Below, piece by piece: positions 1 through 9,061 of a DNA stretch of 64,000 nucleotides. Both the position numbers and the translations under genes were made by a program. How positions within the stretch are numbered: position 1 is the stretch's first letter; every line of letters starts with the position of its first letter. Source of the DNA: Chitinophagaceae bacterium (GTDB lineage: Bacteria > Bacteroidota > Bacteroidia > Chitinophagales > Chitinophagaceae); NCBI GenBank assembly GCA_016720775.1, contig JADKJX010000001.1, forward strand, positions 868,001 through 932,000. Reading direction: 5' to 3'. The notes beneath the pieces are model-generated. The model was not told the DNA's origin. It saw only the letters and a program-made list of their open reading frames with translations, and did not search any database.

Positions 1-195
1 TGGAATGAAATTAAGAGCAGCCTGTTTCATTCCGGGTGCAAAAAACAGAAAATGCAGTAAAATCAACCCATTGAAGTTTTAATGAATTTTCCAAGATTTT
101 TTCTGAAAAATTTTTTCGCTAACCGGGGAAAAATGACCAAAAGCCCTGCCGGTTTGCGTCTTCAAAATTATCCACCAAATGTTAATATTTAACGG

Positions 196-230
196 TTTGT
201 TTGTTCAGTCGTAAAAGATATTTTCGTTTG
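196..230 (+). promoter_or_regulatory. candidate promoter of nrdJ
   Basis: TTTG at 196-199 and TTG at 201-203 lie upstream of TTCGTTTG at 223-230. The latter matches the Bacteroidota -7 box TAnnTTTG except for one base. The TTG at 201-203 gives a 19-base spacer. Transcription would begin near 235, about 40 bases before the reductase start. Inferred from consensus only. Confidence 0.35.
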
Positions 231-274
231 CTTAACAATTACTTAACCCCACTAATCAAGCACTATTATAGTTT

Positions 275-3200
275 ATGTCAAAGAAAAACCAATCTGTAAA
301 AGGACTGCAGTTTACCCGTCAGTTTACCAAAGACGACGTTAGTCCTTTCGATATGTTTGAGTACGATTACCGCACCTCTGTAATCAAAAATCCCACAGGC
401 GAAATTGTTTTCCAAATGGATAATGTAGAAGTCCCGAAACAATGGAGCCAGATCGCAACGGATATTTTGGCGCAGAAATATTTCCGCAAAGCCGGTGTTC
501 CAAAAGATGACGGAACAACCGGGAGGGAAACAACTGTTAAACAGGTTGCACATCGCATGGCTCATTGCTGGCGTGTTTGGGGCGAACGCTATGATTATTT
601 CGCAACGCCGAACGATGCACAGATCTTTTATGATGAACTGGTGTATTCTATTTTGAACCAGGCCTGCGTGCCTAATAGTCCGCAATGGTTCAACACCGGC
701 TTGCATGAGGTGTATGGCATCACCGGCAAACCACAGGGACATTATTATGTGGATGCCAAAGACGGCCAACTGAAAAAATCAGCCAATGCTTATGAGCGTC
801 CTCAACCACATGCATGCTTTATATTAAGTGTGAACGACGACCTCGTTAATGAAGGTGGTATCATGGACCTTTGGGTACGTGAAGCAAGGATATTTAAATA
901 TGGCAGCGGTGTTGGTACCAACTTCAGCAGCATACGTGGCGAAGGAGAAAAATTAAGCGGCGGGGGTACGTCAAGCGGCTTAATGAGTTTCCTGAAAATC
1001 GGCGACCGTGCAGCAGGTGCCATTAAAAGCGGTGGTACCACAAGAAGGGCAGCTAAAATGGTTTGCCTCGACCTGGATCACCCCGAAATTCAAAACTTCA
1101 TCAACTGGAAAGTAGAAGAAGAAGATAAAGTGGCAGCCTTGATCGCTGCCGGTTATCCCAGTGACTATGAAGGGGAAGCCTACCGCACCGTCAGCGGACA
1201 GAACAGCAACAACTCCATCCGCATACCCAATGAATTCTTTGATGTGCTGGATAATGACGGCGAATGGGAACTCAAGGCAAGAAGCGATGGCAGGGTGATG
1301 CGGAAAGTAAAAGCAAAAGAATTATGGAACCAGATCAACTATGCTGCATGGCGTTGTGCTGACCCAGGTACACAATATGATACTACTATTAATGAATGGC
1401 ATACCTGTCCGGAAGGTGGTGCGATCAGGGCTTCTAATCCCTGCAGCGAATACATGTTCTTAGATAACACAGCTTGTAATTTAGCCAGTGTTAATCTTCG
1501 TCAGTTCTTCGATGAAAGCAACAACACATTTAATGTAGAAGGTTTTGAACATACCTGCCGTTTGTGGACAGTAGTTTTAGAAATTTCTGTTTTAATGGCA
1601 CAGTTCCCTTCAAAAGAAGTGGCGCAGCTTTCTTATGATTACAGAACGCTTGGTTTGGGTTTGCAAACCTCGGTTCCATGCTGATGGTAAGCGGCATTGC
1701 TTACGACAGTGAAGAAGCAAGAGGAATTGCAGGAGCCATCACCGCCATCATGACCGGTGTAACATATAAAACATCGGCTGAAATGGCCAGCTTCCTGGGA
1801 GCGTTTGATAAGTATGAAGCAAATAAAGAACACATGTTACGGGTGATGCGTAATCACCGTGCCGCAGCATACGATGCTACCGAAGCATATGAAGGCATCC
1901 GCATAAAACCACAGGGCATCAATGCAAAATATTGTCCTGATTATTTATTGAAAGCTGCCACCAAAGCATGGGATGATGCGGTGCAGTTTGGCGAAAAATA
2001 TGGTTACCGCAATGCACAAACAACCGTTATTGCCCCAACCGGAACGATCGGGTTGGTAATGGATTGCGATACTACGGGTGTGGAACCAGACTTCGCATTA
2101 GTGAAATTTAAAAAATTAAGCGGCGGTGGTTATTTCAAGATCATCAACCAAAGTGTTCCACAGGCCTTGCGCAACCTCAAATACAGCGAAAAGGAAATTG
2201 AAGAGATCGTTGCGTATGCAAAAGGGCATGCCTCACTGGATAAATCGCCTTTCATCAATACCAAAACATTGCTGGAGAAAGGATTCACTATTGAAGACAT
2301 CGATAAACTGAATGCAGCATTGGGCGCCGCATTTGAAATAGGATTCGTTTTCAACGTATATACACTGGGAGAAACCTGCCTGGAGCGCCTGGGATTTACA
2401 CCGGAGCAATACAGCGACTTCAACTGGAGCCTGCTGGAAGCATTGGGATTCAGCGATGAGGAAATTGAAGCGGCTAATATATATATATGTGGTACCATGA
2501 CGGTGGAAGGAGCTCCTTACCTGAAAGATGAGCACCTGCCTGTTTTTGATTGTGCCAACAAGTGCGGACAAATAGGCGAACGTTACATACATGCACACGG
2601 GCACATCCGAATGATGGGTGCAGCGCAACCATTCTTGAGCGGCGCTATTTCAAAAACCATTAACCTGCCAAACGAAGCAACACAGGAAGACATTGCCGAT
2701 TCATACCGCCTCAGCTGGGAGCTTGGTTTAAAAGCATGCGCCCTGTATCGTGACGGTTCTAAATTATCACAACCATTAAGCAACAAGAGCGATAAGAAGA
2801 ATAGTTCGACTAAACTCACTATGGATGAACCCATCAGCGAAGAAAGTGCTGCTGCCCTGGCTGCCGACATCAGCACCATGGTTGACATGGGTAAGCTCAC
2901 CATCGACGACCTGCTGGATGAAATGAACAAGCGTGTGCAGAGCAGTGCCGATACCACCCTCAAACGTCAACTGGCGATGATCGTGGAAAGAAGAGCATTA
3001 CCGGCCAAGCGCCGCGGCTTTACACAAAAAGCAAAAATAAACGGCCAGGCATTGTTCCTGCGTACCGGTGAATACAACGACGGAACCCTTGGTGAAATAT
3101 TCATCGACATGGCCAAGGAAGGCGCTACCATGCGCAGTATGCTCAACTGCTTCGCCATTGCCATATCCATCGGACTTCAATACGGAGTGCCGCTGGAAGA

Positions 3201-3651
3201 ATATGTAGAGAAATTTGTGTTCACCCGTTTTGAACCAAGCGGTATGGTGGATCACCCGAATATCAAGAGTGCAACCTCCATCATTGATTTCATCTTCCGC
3301 TCACTGGCGTATGAATACCTGGGCAGGAACGACCTGGTTCATGTATTGGATACACCCGAAGTGCAGAACCAGGGCAATGAACCCTGGGACCAGGATACGC
3401 CAACCATTGGCGAACGCAAGCCTGAACTAAGTGAAGTAAGGGTGCTTAGCACCGGTACACAAACGACTCCTTCAAAAGCACAGCACCGCACGGCTCATAA
3501 AAAAGCCGAGAAGGGACTGGATGCCGTGAATGCAGCTGCTAAAAGTATGCAGAGCGATGCACCGGCCTGCAATACCTGCGGACACATAACCGTACGCAGT
3601 GGTACCTGCTACAAATGCCTGAATTGCGGAAACAGCATGGGCTGCAGTTAA
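275..3651 (+). CDS. nrdJ: adenosylcobalamin-dependent ribonucleotide reductase (class II), interrupted by a frameshift
   Basis: Reduces ribonucleotides to deoxyribonucleotides for DNA synthesis, using coenzyme B12. The first segment runs 275-1684; the second continues in another frame to 3651, giving about 1125 residues after repair. Visible signatures are PHACFILSV (substrate-site cysteine), the catalytic loop NPCSEYMFLDNTACNLASVN, PTGTIGLVMDCDTTGVEPD, and a C-terminal cysteine-rich tail (CNTCG, CYKCLNCGNSMGCS) of the kind that supplies zinc binding and re-reducing thiols. At 1660-1662 the run TTT needs a fourth T to restore the expected GFANLGSMLM. That loss creates the TGA at 1682-1684. 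No other reductase gene is in the window. Given how essential the gene is, a consensus error is likelier than a true mutation. The family assignment is secure. Confidence 0.93.
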
Positions 3652-3683
3652 GTTGGTTTGATTAAGCACGAACATAAAATCAG

Positions 3684-3714
3684 GCGCCACTCATTTGAGT
3701 GGCGCTTTTTTTTT
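3684..3714 (+). terminator. rho-independent terminator after nrdJ
   Basis: A perfect 9-base stem (GCGCCACTC at 3684-3692 with GAGTGGCGC at 3697-3705) closes an ATTT loop and is followed by nine T residues. It lies 32 bases past the reductase stop and between convergent genes. Confidence 0.9.
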
Positions 3715-3721
3715 GAATACG

Positions 3722-4144
3722 TTATGCCTGTAATTGCTGGTAAAGGAATATACTTTGAGTGAATAAATTAACGAAAAGAGAAGCGATTGATACATAATTA
3801 CCTTTTTTGTAGAGGGAGAAGCTCTTTGAGAATTCTACCTGGTTAGATTCACTCATTGCCTTCGTTTGGCATTTGATGGCGTTGTAGTAATAAAAAAGCA
3901 GCGCAAGGTTTAATAGTACTACCACGAAATACAGGTAAGGGTATATCTTAAAATCAAAGGTTTCAACCCAGTTGGAAAAATGGTGATTACGGTGTTTGAT
4001 GATGCTGGCTGAAAGGAAGATAGTTGTAATGACAGATATCAAAGTCCACAGGATTGCAACGGCTTTGTATTGTTTGAAAGTAAATAGAATTAACTTTTCG
4101 GCTTCTTCATCTACATAAATTTTCTCGGTAAGTTTATCTTCCAT
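3722..4144 (-). CDS. hypothetical three-helix membrane protein
   Basis: 140 residues, not recognised. An acidic cytoplasmic-looking N-terminus (about 27 residues) precedes three hydrophobic segments near residues 28-48, 69-90 and 120-138, so it is probably an inner-membrane protein. It lies 30 bases downstream of the lipocalin-like gene on the same strand and may be co-transcribed with it. The nrdJ terminator sits just past its stop codon and would separate the convergent transcripts. No catalytic motif is visible. Confidence 0.7.
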   Translation of the reverse strand: MEDKLTEKIYVDEEAEKLILFTFKQYKAVAILWTLISVITTIFLSASIIKHRNHHFSNWVETFDFKIYPYLYFVVVLLNLALLFYYYNAIKCQTKAMSESNQVEFSKSFSLYKKGNYVSIASLFVNLFTQSIFLYQQLQA

Positions 4145-4174
4145 GTTGAAATAGTTTGTTTATTCTTTTGCGTC

Positions 4175-4678
4175 CTATTGGATCCGCTTCCACGCAACTT
4201 CTGCAATAACAGACTGTCCACCTTGCGTGGTGTTGGTTACTACATATTTAATTTCATTCCCAGTGTATGTGTACTGGCGTTTTTGTACGGTGCCTTCCCA
4301 GTTAGGAAAGGAAGCATGTGTTATATTAAATGTGATGGTCTTGCTTGCTTCATCAACCGAGTAAGTGCCGAAGTGCGAATTGCTTCCCTGAACCAACGCA
4401 AGGTATTCTTCCGGCGTGCCTTTGTTCTTATCGCCGGATGCGACTTTTGGTCTTACCGCTTTCAGGATCTGGATGGCGTAGTTCCCTTTGGCATCAAATA
4501 TTAATATACCAACGGGGTTTTCTCCATAGGGATGCTGCCTGCTGCTGTCGGGATAAATGTTGTCAACAGATACCAGGGCCCAGGTTCCGATCAATTGTTC
4601 TTTTAAGCTTTTGCCTTTTTGAGCGGATAATAAACAACTGTTCGTAAGAACAACTATTAAAATGATTATTTTCTTCAT
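4175..4678 (-). CDS. secreted lipocalin-like domain protein
   Basis: 167 residues. The N-terminus MKKIIILIVVLTNSCLLSAQ is a signal peptide with probable cleavage near SA-Q. The Cys at position 15 lacks a proper lipobox (Thr, not Leu, at -3), so it is probably not a lipoprotein. The mature part opens with LIGTWALVSVDN, typical of the Lipocalin_5-type family of small beta-barrel proteins, followed by alternating beta-strand sequence ending in VAWKRIQ. Ligand unknown; periplasmic by inference. It is followed by the three-helix membrane protein on the same strand. Confidence 0.75.
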   Translation of the reverse strand: MKKIIILIVVLTNSCLLSAQKGKSLKEQLIGTWALVSVDNIYPDSSRQHPYGENPVGILIFDAKGNYAIQILKAVRPKVASGDKNKGTPEEYLALVQGSNSHFGTYSVDEASKTITFNITHASFPNWEGTVQKRQYTYTGNEIKYVVTNTTQGGQSVIAEVAWKRIQ

Positions 4679-4836
4679 GATTAATTTTTTGTAATGGTGA
4701 TCATTTCTTCTTCACAAAATCCCTCAAATAACTGCAGCTGTTAAAAGCCTCTTTTACAAATTAGGGAAAGTATTTGTTATTCATGAATACCGGCCAATAG
4801 GAGAGCATGATCTCAAAATTAAAGGAATAAGATAAA

Positions 4837-4844
4837 TACCTTTG
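4837..4844 (+). promoter_or_regulatory. candidate -7 box of the OmpA-like gene
   Basis: TACCTTTG matches the Bacteroidota -7 consensus TAnnTTTG exactly. No convincing -33 TTG lies 17-20 bases upstream. The predicted leader is about 53 bases. Confidence 0.4.
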
Positions 4845-4901
4845 AGCGGGTATTGCATATGCCTGGTAACAACAGATATTTGTATAACTAAATCAACCGT
4901 T

Positions 4902-5390
4902 ATGAAATGGAACCTGGTTATTCTTTTTGCCTTATTCACCCCTGCGACCTATGCGCAGGAGTATAAACTGGAAGGCAATGAAGTGAAAATTTCCAAACAA
5001 ATACTGTTTGAGACCGGCAGCGATAAACTGAAGCCCGAGAGTATGGCAGCGTTGGAAACAGTTAAGCAATATCTTTCCGATAAGTCATATATCAGCCTGC
5101 TGCGGGTGGAATGTCATACCGATAATTCCGGCGATGCAAATGCCAGCCAGTTGTTAAGTGAGAAAAGGACGCTGGCTATTTGTAAAAAGCTGGTTGAAAT
5201 GGGGGTGGACTGCAAACGCCTGATCGCTGTTGGCTTTGGCAATACAAAGCCCGTTGCAGACAACAGCACGCCGGATGGCAGGGTACAAAACCGACGGGTA
5301 AGTTTTTTTAATGCTGCTTTGCGTGATCACCTGATCGGCGGTATGCCGGCAGACGGCGGCGGTAAAGTTGCTGCTGATGTTTGTAACTGA
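4902..5390 (+). CDS. OmpA family protein (peptidoglycan-binding domain)
   Basis: 162 residues from the ATG at 4902. This start is preferred because it opens directly onto a signal peptide (MKWNLVILFALFTPATYAQ); an in-frame upstream start at 4842 would place hydrophilic sequence before it. The mature protein is essentially one OmpA C-terminal domain: FETGSDKLKPESMAALETV, then VECHTDNSGD with the aspartate expected to contact diaminopimelate, then LSEKRTLAICKKL, and NRRVSFF with the conserved arginine. There is no outer-membrane barrel, so it is a small periplasmic peptidoglycan-associated protein. The next gene's promoter -33 box lies inside its 3' end. Confidence 0.88.
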   Translation: MKWNLVILFALFTPATYAQEYKLEGNEVKISKQILFETGSDKLKPESMAALETVKQYLSDKSYISLLRVECHTDNSGDANASQLLSEKRTLAICKKLVEMGVDCKRLIAVGFGNTKPVADNSTPDGRVQNRRVSFFNAALRDHLIGGMPADGGGKVAADVCN

Positions 5391-5409
5391 TTAGCGGTAC
5401 TTATCTTTG
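5380..5409 (+). promoter_or_regulatory. consensus promoter, predicted leaderless start
   Basis: TTTG at 5380-5383, an 18-base spacer, then TATCTTTG at 5402-5409: a full match to TTTG-N17-20-TAnnTTTG. The -33 box lies inside the OmpA-like gene. The start codon at 5414 is only five bases after the -7 box, so the predicted transcription start falls on or next to the ATG. Confidence 0.7.
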
Positions 5410-5413
5410 CCGG

Positions 5414-5893
5414 ATGACGTCTGAATTTTTTACGTACGACAAAAAGAAAGTGATACAGGCACTCCGGTATCATTTTATCACCCGCAAGGAAATCAAGATA
5501 ATGATGATACTGGTAAATGTATTTGCCATGCTTTCTGCCGGGTTATTTTTCTTTAAGAAGATATCTCCCTTTGCTTTTCTGATCAGTTCTTTTTTGTGGT
5601 TCATGCTGATGGTCACGTTTTGGTTCCTGCTTCCTTACATGGTTTACCGGAAAGCCGACACATTCAGAGACCGGTTCAGGGCAAAATTGTCAGACGATGA
5701 ATTCCGTATTGAGAACGAACGGGGAGGCCGGAGCTGGGGCTGGCAGGAATTCAGCACCTGGATAGAGAGTCCGCATTTCTTTCATCTTTATTTTAATACA
5801 AGATCATTCTTTATAGTTCCAAAAGATGCGTTTGAAGGGGATGCGGTGCATGAAGCAAGGAATATATTCAAAGAGAAGATCGTGCGGAAGTGA
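5414..5893 (+). CDS. YcxB-like membrane protein
   Basis: 159 residues. Two adjacent hydrophobic segments (about residues 30-48 and 53-77, rich in Phe and Met) separate a short basic N-terminus from a soluble C-terminal domain. That domain has the pattern KLSDDEFRIENERGGRSWGW followed by FIVPKDAF, which resembles the YcxB-like family (two helices plus a PH-like domain). Function is not established for the family. A consensus promoter directly abuts the start, so the gene is probably transcribed on its own as a leaderless message. Confidence 0.72.
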   Translation: MTSEFFTYDKKKVIQALRYHFITRKEIKIMMILVNVFAMLSAGLFFFKKISPFAFLISSFLWFMLMVTFWFLLPYMVYRKADTFRDRFRAKLSDDEFRIENERGGRSWGWQEFSTWIESPHFFHLYFNTRSFFIVPKDAFEGDAVHEARNIFKEKIVRK

Positions 5894-5917
5894 TTTTATT
5901 TACGGAACTATAACTTC

Positions 5918-6346
5918 CTATAAATTCTTTTCCATCACATAGTGGGGGATGGTTACTTCGGTGAATTCATCGCCAACGACCCGGTAGCCTAATTTTTCAT
6001 AAAAACCCAGCGCTGTTTTCCGGGCATGCATCACCAGTTTTTTAAAGCCCTTATCCCGGGCAACGGTTTCGGCAAAATTCATCATGCTGGCTCCTATGCC
6101 TTTTCCCTGGAGGTTATTTTGAACGGCCATTTGCCTGAGCCGTAAACAATTGTTATCTGTTTTTGTAAGCATGCAGCAAGCCAGCATCTCGTCATCGTCA
6201 AAAGCGCCGATCAGAATGTCTTCTTTCTCCTTTGCCAGTTCATCTTCGGTAAAAGAAAGTCCAAGGGGTTGCCGCAGGATATCGTTCCTGAGTTTTACCA
6301 TCTGTTGGTATTCTTTTGTACCGTGGTCTATTTGTTTTAAGGCCAT
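5918..6346 (-). CDS. GNAT family N-acetyltransferase
   Basis: 142 residues, the normal length of a single GNAT domain. The acetyl-CoA binding signature is visible as RQMAVQNNLQGKGIGASMMN (QGKGIG is the Q/RxxGxG/A loop). It is followed by KLVMHARKTALGFYEKLGYR, the typical beta5-alpha4 segment with a conserved FYEKLGY. The substrate cannot be told; similar small proteins acetylate amines or protein N-termini. Convergent with the YcxB-like gene (24 bases between stops). Confidence 0.85.
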   Translation of the reverse strand: MALKQIDHGTKEYQQMVKLRNDILRQPLGLSFTEDELAKEKEDILIGAFDDDEMLACCMLTKTDNNCLRLRQMAVQNNLQGKGIGASMMNFAETVARDKGFKKLVMHARKTALGFYEKLGYRVVGDEFTEVTIPHYVMEKNL

Positions 6347-6563
6347 AACGGGTTAAGTTTTGGTAGCGGAGCGGAGTTTTGGTTAAAGATGAATTACCAA
6401 TATACAAATTTTTTGGTATCCTGCATCCATGTAAAAAAACTGCCCTGGACTTTTGGATGAATGAACTGGTAGAAAAAACCAATCGGCTAAAATCGCTTTA
6501 AACATCAGATTTGCCGGACTCATAAGGCGCAAAAACCGTTTATAACCAAACAATATCTATTTC

Positions 6564-6593
6564 TTTGTATTTATCTCAAAATGTATATTTTTG
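6564..6593 (+). promoter_or_regulatory. consensus promoter of acpP-fabF
   Basis: TTTG at 6564-6567, an 18-base spacer, then TATTTTTG at 6586-6593: a full match to the Bacteroidota vegetative promoter. The predicted start is near 6598, giving a leader of about 24 bases before acpP. Confidence 0.75.
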
Positions 6594-6621
6594 CACCCTA
6601 TACAAACTAAATTTTACAATC

Positions 6622-6858
6622 ATGTCAGACATTGCAACAAGAGTAAAGAAAATAATTGTTGACAAATTAGGAGTAGATGAGGCGGAGGTAACCCCTGAAG
6701 CTTCTTTTACCAATGATTTAGGCGCCGACAGCCTGGACACTGTTGAACTTATTATGGAATTCGAAAAGGAATTTAATATTTCTATTCCTGACGAGCAGGC
6801 TGAAACCATCACTACGGTTGGACAGGCTGTTGCTTACTTAGAAGAGCATGCTAAGTAA
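6622..6858 (+). CDS. acpP: acyl carrier protein
   Basis: 78 residues, the standard length. It carries growing fatty-acyl chains as thioesters on a 4'-phosphopantetheine arm attached to Ser37 in GADSLDTVEL. The ATG at 6622 (MSDIATRVKK) is chosen because the promoter -7 box ends at 6593, so an upstream in-frame start at 6565 would lie before the transcript begins. The acidic helix IMEFEKEFNISIPDE matches the family. fabF follows 28 bases downstream, and the two are surely co-transcribed. Confidence 0.97.
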   Translation: MSDIATRVKKIIVDKLGVDEAEVTPEASFTNDLGADSLDTVELIMEFEKEFNISIPDEQAETITTVGQAVAYLEEHAK

Positions 6859-6886
6859 TTTAATTTAATTATCACAGGCAAATTTT

Positions 6887-8140
6887 ATGGCTTTAAAAAG
6901 AGTTGTAGTTACCGGGTTGGGAGCTCTGACGCCATTGGGCAAAACTGTTGAAACGTATTGGCAGGGTTTGAACGATGGAGTTAGTGGCTGCGATAATATC
7001 AAACAATTCGACTGCAGCAAGTTTAAAACCAGGTTTGCCTGTGAGGTTAAAGATTTTGAACCCACCAATTACCTCGATCGCAAGGAAGCCCGTAAGATCG
7101 ACCGCTTTACCCAGTTTGCCCTTATAGCCAGCGATGAAGCTGTAAAAGATGCCGGCATCAGCAAAGAAAATGTTGATACCGACCGGGTGGGGGTCATTTT
7201 CGCCAGTGGTATTGGCGGCCTCATCACCTTCCAGGAAGAAGTTACCAACTTTGCCCTGGGCGATGGCACGCCACGATTTAATCCTTTCTTTATTCCCAAA
7301 ATGATATTGGATATTGCTGCCGGGCAGATCTCCATGCGGCATGGGTTCAGAGGACCCAATTTTGCCGTGGTAAGCGCCTGTGCATCCAGCACCAATGCCA
7401 TTATTGATGCTTTTGATAATATCCGCTTGGGAAAGGCCGATATCATCCTTACCGGGGGAAGCGAAGCCGTTATCAGCGCAGCAGGCGTGGGTGGTTTTAA
7501 TGCCATGAAAGCATTGAGCGAACGCAACGACAGTCCATCTACCGCAAGCCGCCCGTTTGACAAGGACAGGGATGGTTTTGTAATGGGAGAAGGCGCCGGT
7601 GTTCTGGTGCTGGAAAGTCTTGAGCATGCGCTTGCAAGAGGTGCAAAGATCTATTGCGAAATAGCCGGAGGCGGCGCTACTGCCGATGCCTATCACATAA
7701 CGGCCCCTCATCCCGAAGGGCTTGGTGCAAAAAATGTGATGATCGCTGCTTTAAAAGATGCAGAAATGAAACCCGAGGATATTGACTACATCAATGTGCA
7801 CGGTACTTCAACGCCGCTGGGAGATAATGCCGAAACAAAAGCCATCCTTAAAGTATTCGGAGAACATGCTTATGATTTAAACATCAGCAGTACAAAAAGC
7901 ATGACCGGGCATTGCCTGGGAGCTGCGGGTGTGCTGGAGGCACTGGCCTGTATCATGGCGGTTACAAAAGATATCATTCCACCTACCATCAATCATTTTA
8001 CAGATGATCCTGAGCTGGATCCCAAACTTAATTTCACGTTTAATAAAGCACAGCACCGTACGGTGAATGCCGCCCTGAGCAACACCTTCGGTTTTGGCGG
8101 GCACAATGCTTCGGTTATTGTTAAAAAATACATGGCTTAA
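6887..8140 (+). CDS. fabF: 3-oxoacyl-ACP synthase II
   Basis: 417 residues, the family length. Condenses malonyl-ACP with acyl-ACP to elongate fatty acids in the cytoplasm. The catalytic triad is visible: Cys165 in VVSACASSTNA, a His in YINVHGTSTPLGDNAE, and a His in TKSMTGHCLGAAG. The C-terminal FGFGGHNASVIVKKY is also typical. It follows acpP directly and precedes rnc, the acpP-fabF-rnc order seen in many bacteria. A weak AT-only hairpin after the stop is not a convincing terminator. Confidence 0.97.
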   Translation: MALKRVVVTGLGALTPLGKTVETYWQGLNDGVSGCDNIKQFDCSKFKTRFACEVKDFEPTNYLDRKEARKIDRFTQFALIASDEAVKDAGISKENVDTDRVGVIFASGIGGLITFQEEVTNFALGDGTPRFNPFFIPKMILDIAAGQISMRHGFRGPNFAVVSACASSTNAIIDAFDNIRLGKADIILTGGSEAVISAAGVGGFNAMKALSERNDSPSTASRPFDKDRDGFVMGEGAGVLVLESLEHALARGAKIYCEIAGGGATADAYHITAPHPEGLGAKNVMIAALKDAEMKPEDIDYINVHGTSTPLGDNAETKAILKVFGEHAYDLNISSTKSMTGHCLGAAGVLEALACIMAVTKDIIPPTINHFTDDPELDPKLNFTFNKAQHRTVNAALSNTFGFGGHNASVIVKKYMA

Positions 8141-8278
8141 TATTTTCATTCTTTCTTTACCGCAAAGAATAAAAGTTTGTTTTGCCCGTTAACCATTTTA
8201 CCTTAGCTATGGGAGATAAAAAAATCTTAATTTTATCTGTCCTAAATAAGATTAATTTCACGCAAACCATTTTCCGTT

Positions 8279-8989
8279 TTGCAATTCATAAAGGACCTAT
8301 TCAAAAGCCAGAACAGTAACCGGGACTTCCGGAAGCAGCTCAATAATGTCCTGGGCTTTTCACCCGGCAACATTGCTTTGTATAAAACGGCACTCAGTCA
8401 CCGCAGCGTACGGGAAGGAGCCGATGAGAACAATGAGCGGCTTGAATTCTTAGGCGATGCGGTATTAAGTTCGGTGGTGGCACACTATCTCTTTCGTAAA
8501 TATCCCTACAAAGGCGAAGGCTTTTTAACCGAGATGCGGAGCAAAATGGTGAACCGCCAGAAACTGAATGACATTGCCCTGAAGATGGGTATCAAGAAGA
8601 TCACATTTTACAACAAGTATGATAATGCCCTGAAGGTTTCCCAGATATTTGGGAACACGTTGGAGGCATTGATCGGTGCTGTTTACCTGGACAAAGGTTA
8701 TGCAGGTACGCATAAGTGGGTGGAGAAATACATCATCATGCCACATATGTTCATTGATGACCTGGAAGTGATCGAGATCAACATTAAAAACAGATTATAC
8801 GGCTGGGCAAATAAGAACGGCAAGGCACTGGAGTTTGAAACCCTGGATGAGAAATTTGAGAATGGCCGGCGGTTGTTTACGATTGGTGCTACGGTAGATG
8901 GTGAATTGATCGCCGAAGCAAAGGGATATAATAAAAAAGATGCCAGCCAGATCGCTGCACAGTTGGCGGTTGATAAATTAGGGTTGTAA
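8279..8989 (+). CDS. rnc: ribonuclease III
   Basis: 236 residues. Cleaves double-stranded RNA, including rRNA precursors. The signature NNERLEFLGDAVLSSVV (residues 51-67) carries the metal-binding Glu/Asp residues, and a second acidic site is in TLEALIGAVYLDKGY. The C-terminal third (from about KNRLYGWANKNGK) is a dsRNA-binding domain ending KKDASQIAAQLAVDKLGL. No in-frame ATG precedes the conserved region, so the start is taken as TTG at 8279 (MQFIKDLFKS). The exact start is less sure than the identity. Confidence 0.94.
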   Translation: MQFIKDLFKSQNSNRDFRKQLNNVLGFSPGNIALYKTALSHRSVREGADENNERLEFLGDAVLSSVVAHYLFRKYPYKGEGFLTEMRSKMVNRQKLNDIALKMGIKKITFYNKYDNALKVSQIFGNTLEALIGAVYLDKGYAGTHKWVEKYIIMPHMFIDDLEVIEINIKNRLYGWANKNGKALEFETLDEKFENGRRLFTIGATVDGELIAEAKGYNKKDASQIAAQLAVDKLGL

Positions 8990-9061
8990 AACGTTTAATC
9001 GTTTCAGGCGTTTAACGGTTTAAACGTTTTGAACGACTTAAACTTTTAAACGAATTAAACG
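8988..9061 (+). repeat. degenerate GTTTAAACG-type tandem repeat between rnc and gpsA
   Basis: About eight imperfect 8-10 base units related to GTTTAAACG fill the whole gap (for example GTTTAACG, GTTTAAACG, TTTTAAACG, AATTAAACG). The core GTTTAAAC is palindromic, so the tract could fold on either strand. The gpsA start codon follows the last unit immediately, and no other regulatory sequence fits in the gap. Function unknown. Confidence 0.7.

Noticed and set aside
2..33. Perfect 9-base inverted repeat (GGAATGAAA / TTTCATTCC) at the window edge as a terminator
   Set aside because: No T-run on the plus side, and the upstream gene is outside the window, so its role cannot be judged.
1..274. Cobalamin riboswitch upstream of the B12-dependent reductase
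   Set aside because: I see no B12-box-like sequence; the region is AT-rich with only a possible promoter.
1660..1684. Programmed frameshifting in nrdJ or gldN
   Set aside because: No slippery heptamer or following stem is apparent, and neither family is known to use it; a missing base explains each better.
6893..7711. Long open frame antisense to fabF (272 codons)
   Set aside because: A shadow of the conserved fabF gene; the translation has no domain and no promoter or partner.
8148..8170. Terminator after fabF (ATTCTTT / AAAGAAT)
   Set aside because: The stem is AT-only and there is no T-run after it; read-through towards rnc is as likely.
8988..9061. CRISPR array
   Set aside because: Units are only about nine bases with no spacers, and no cas genes are present.
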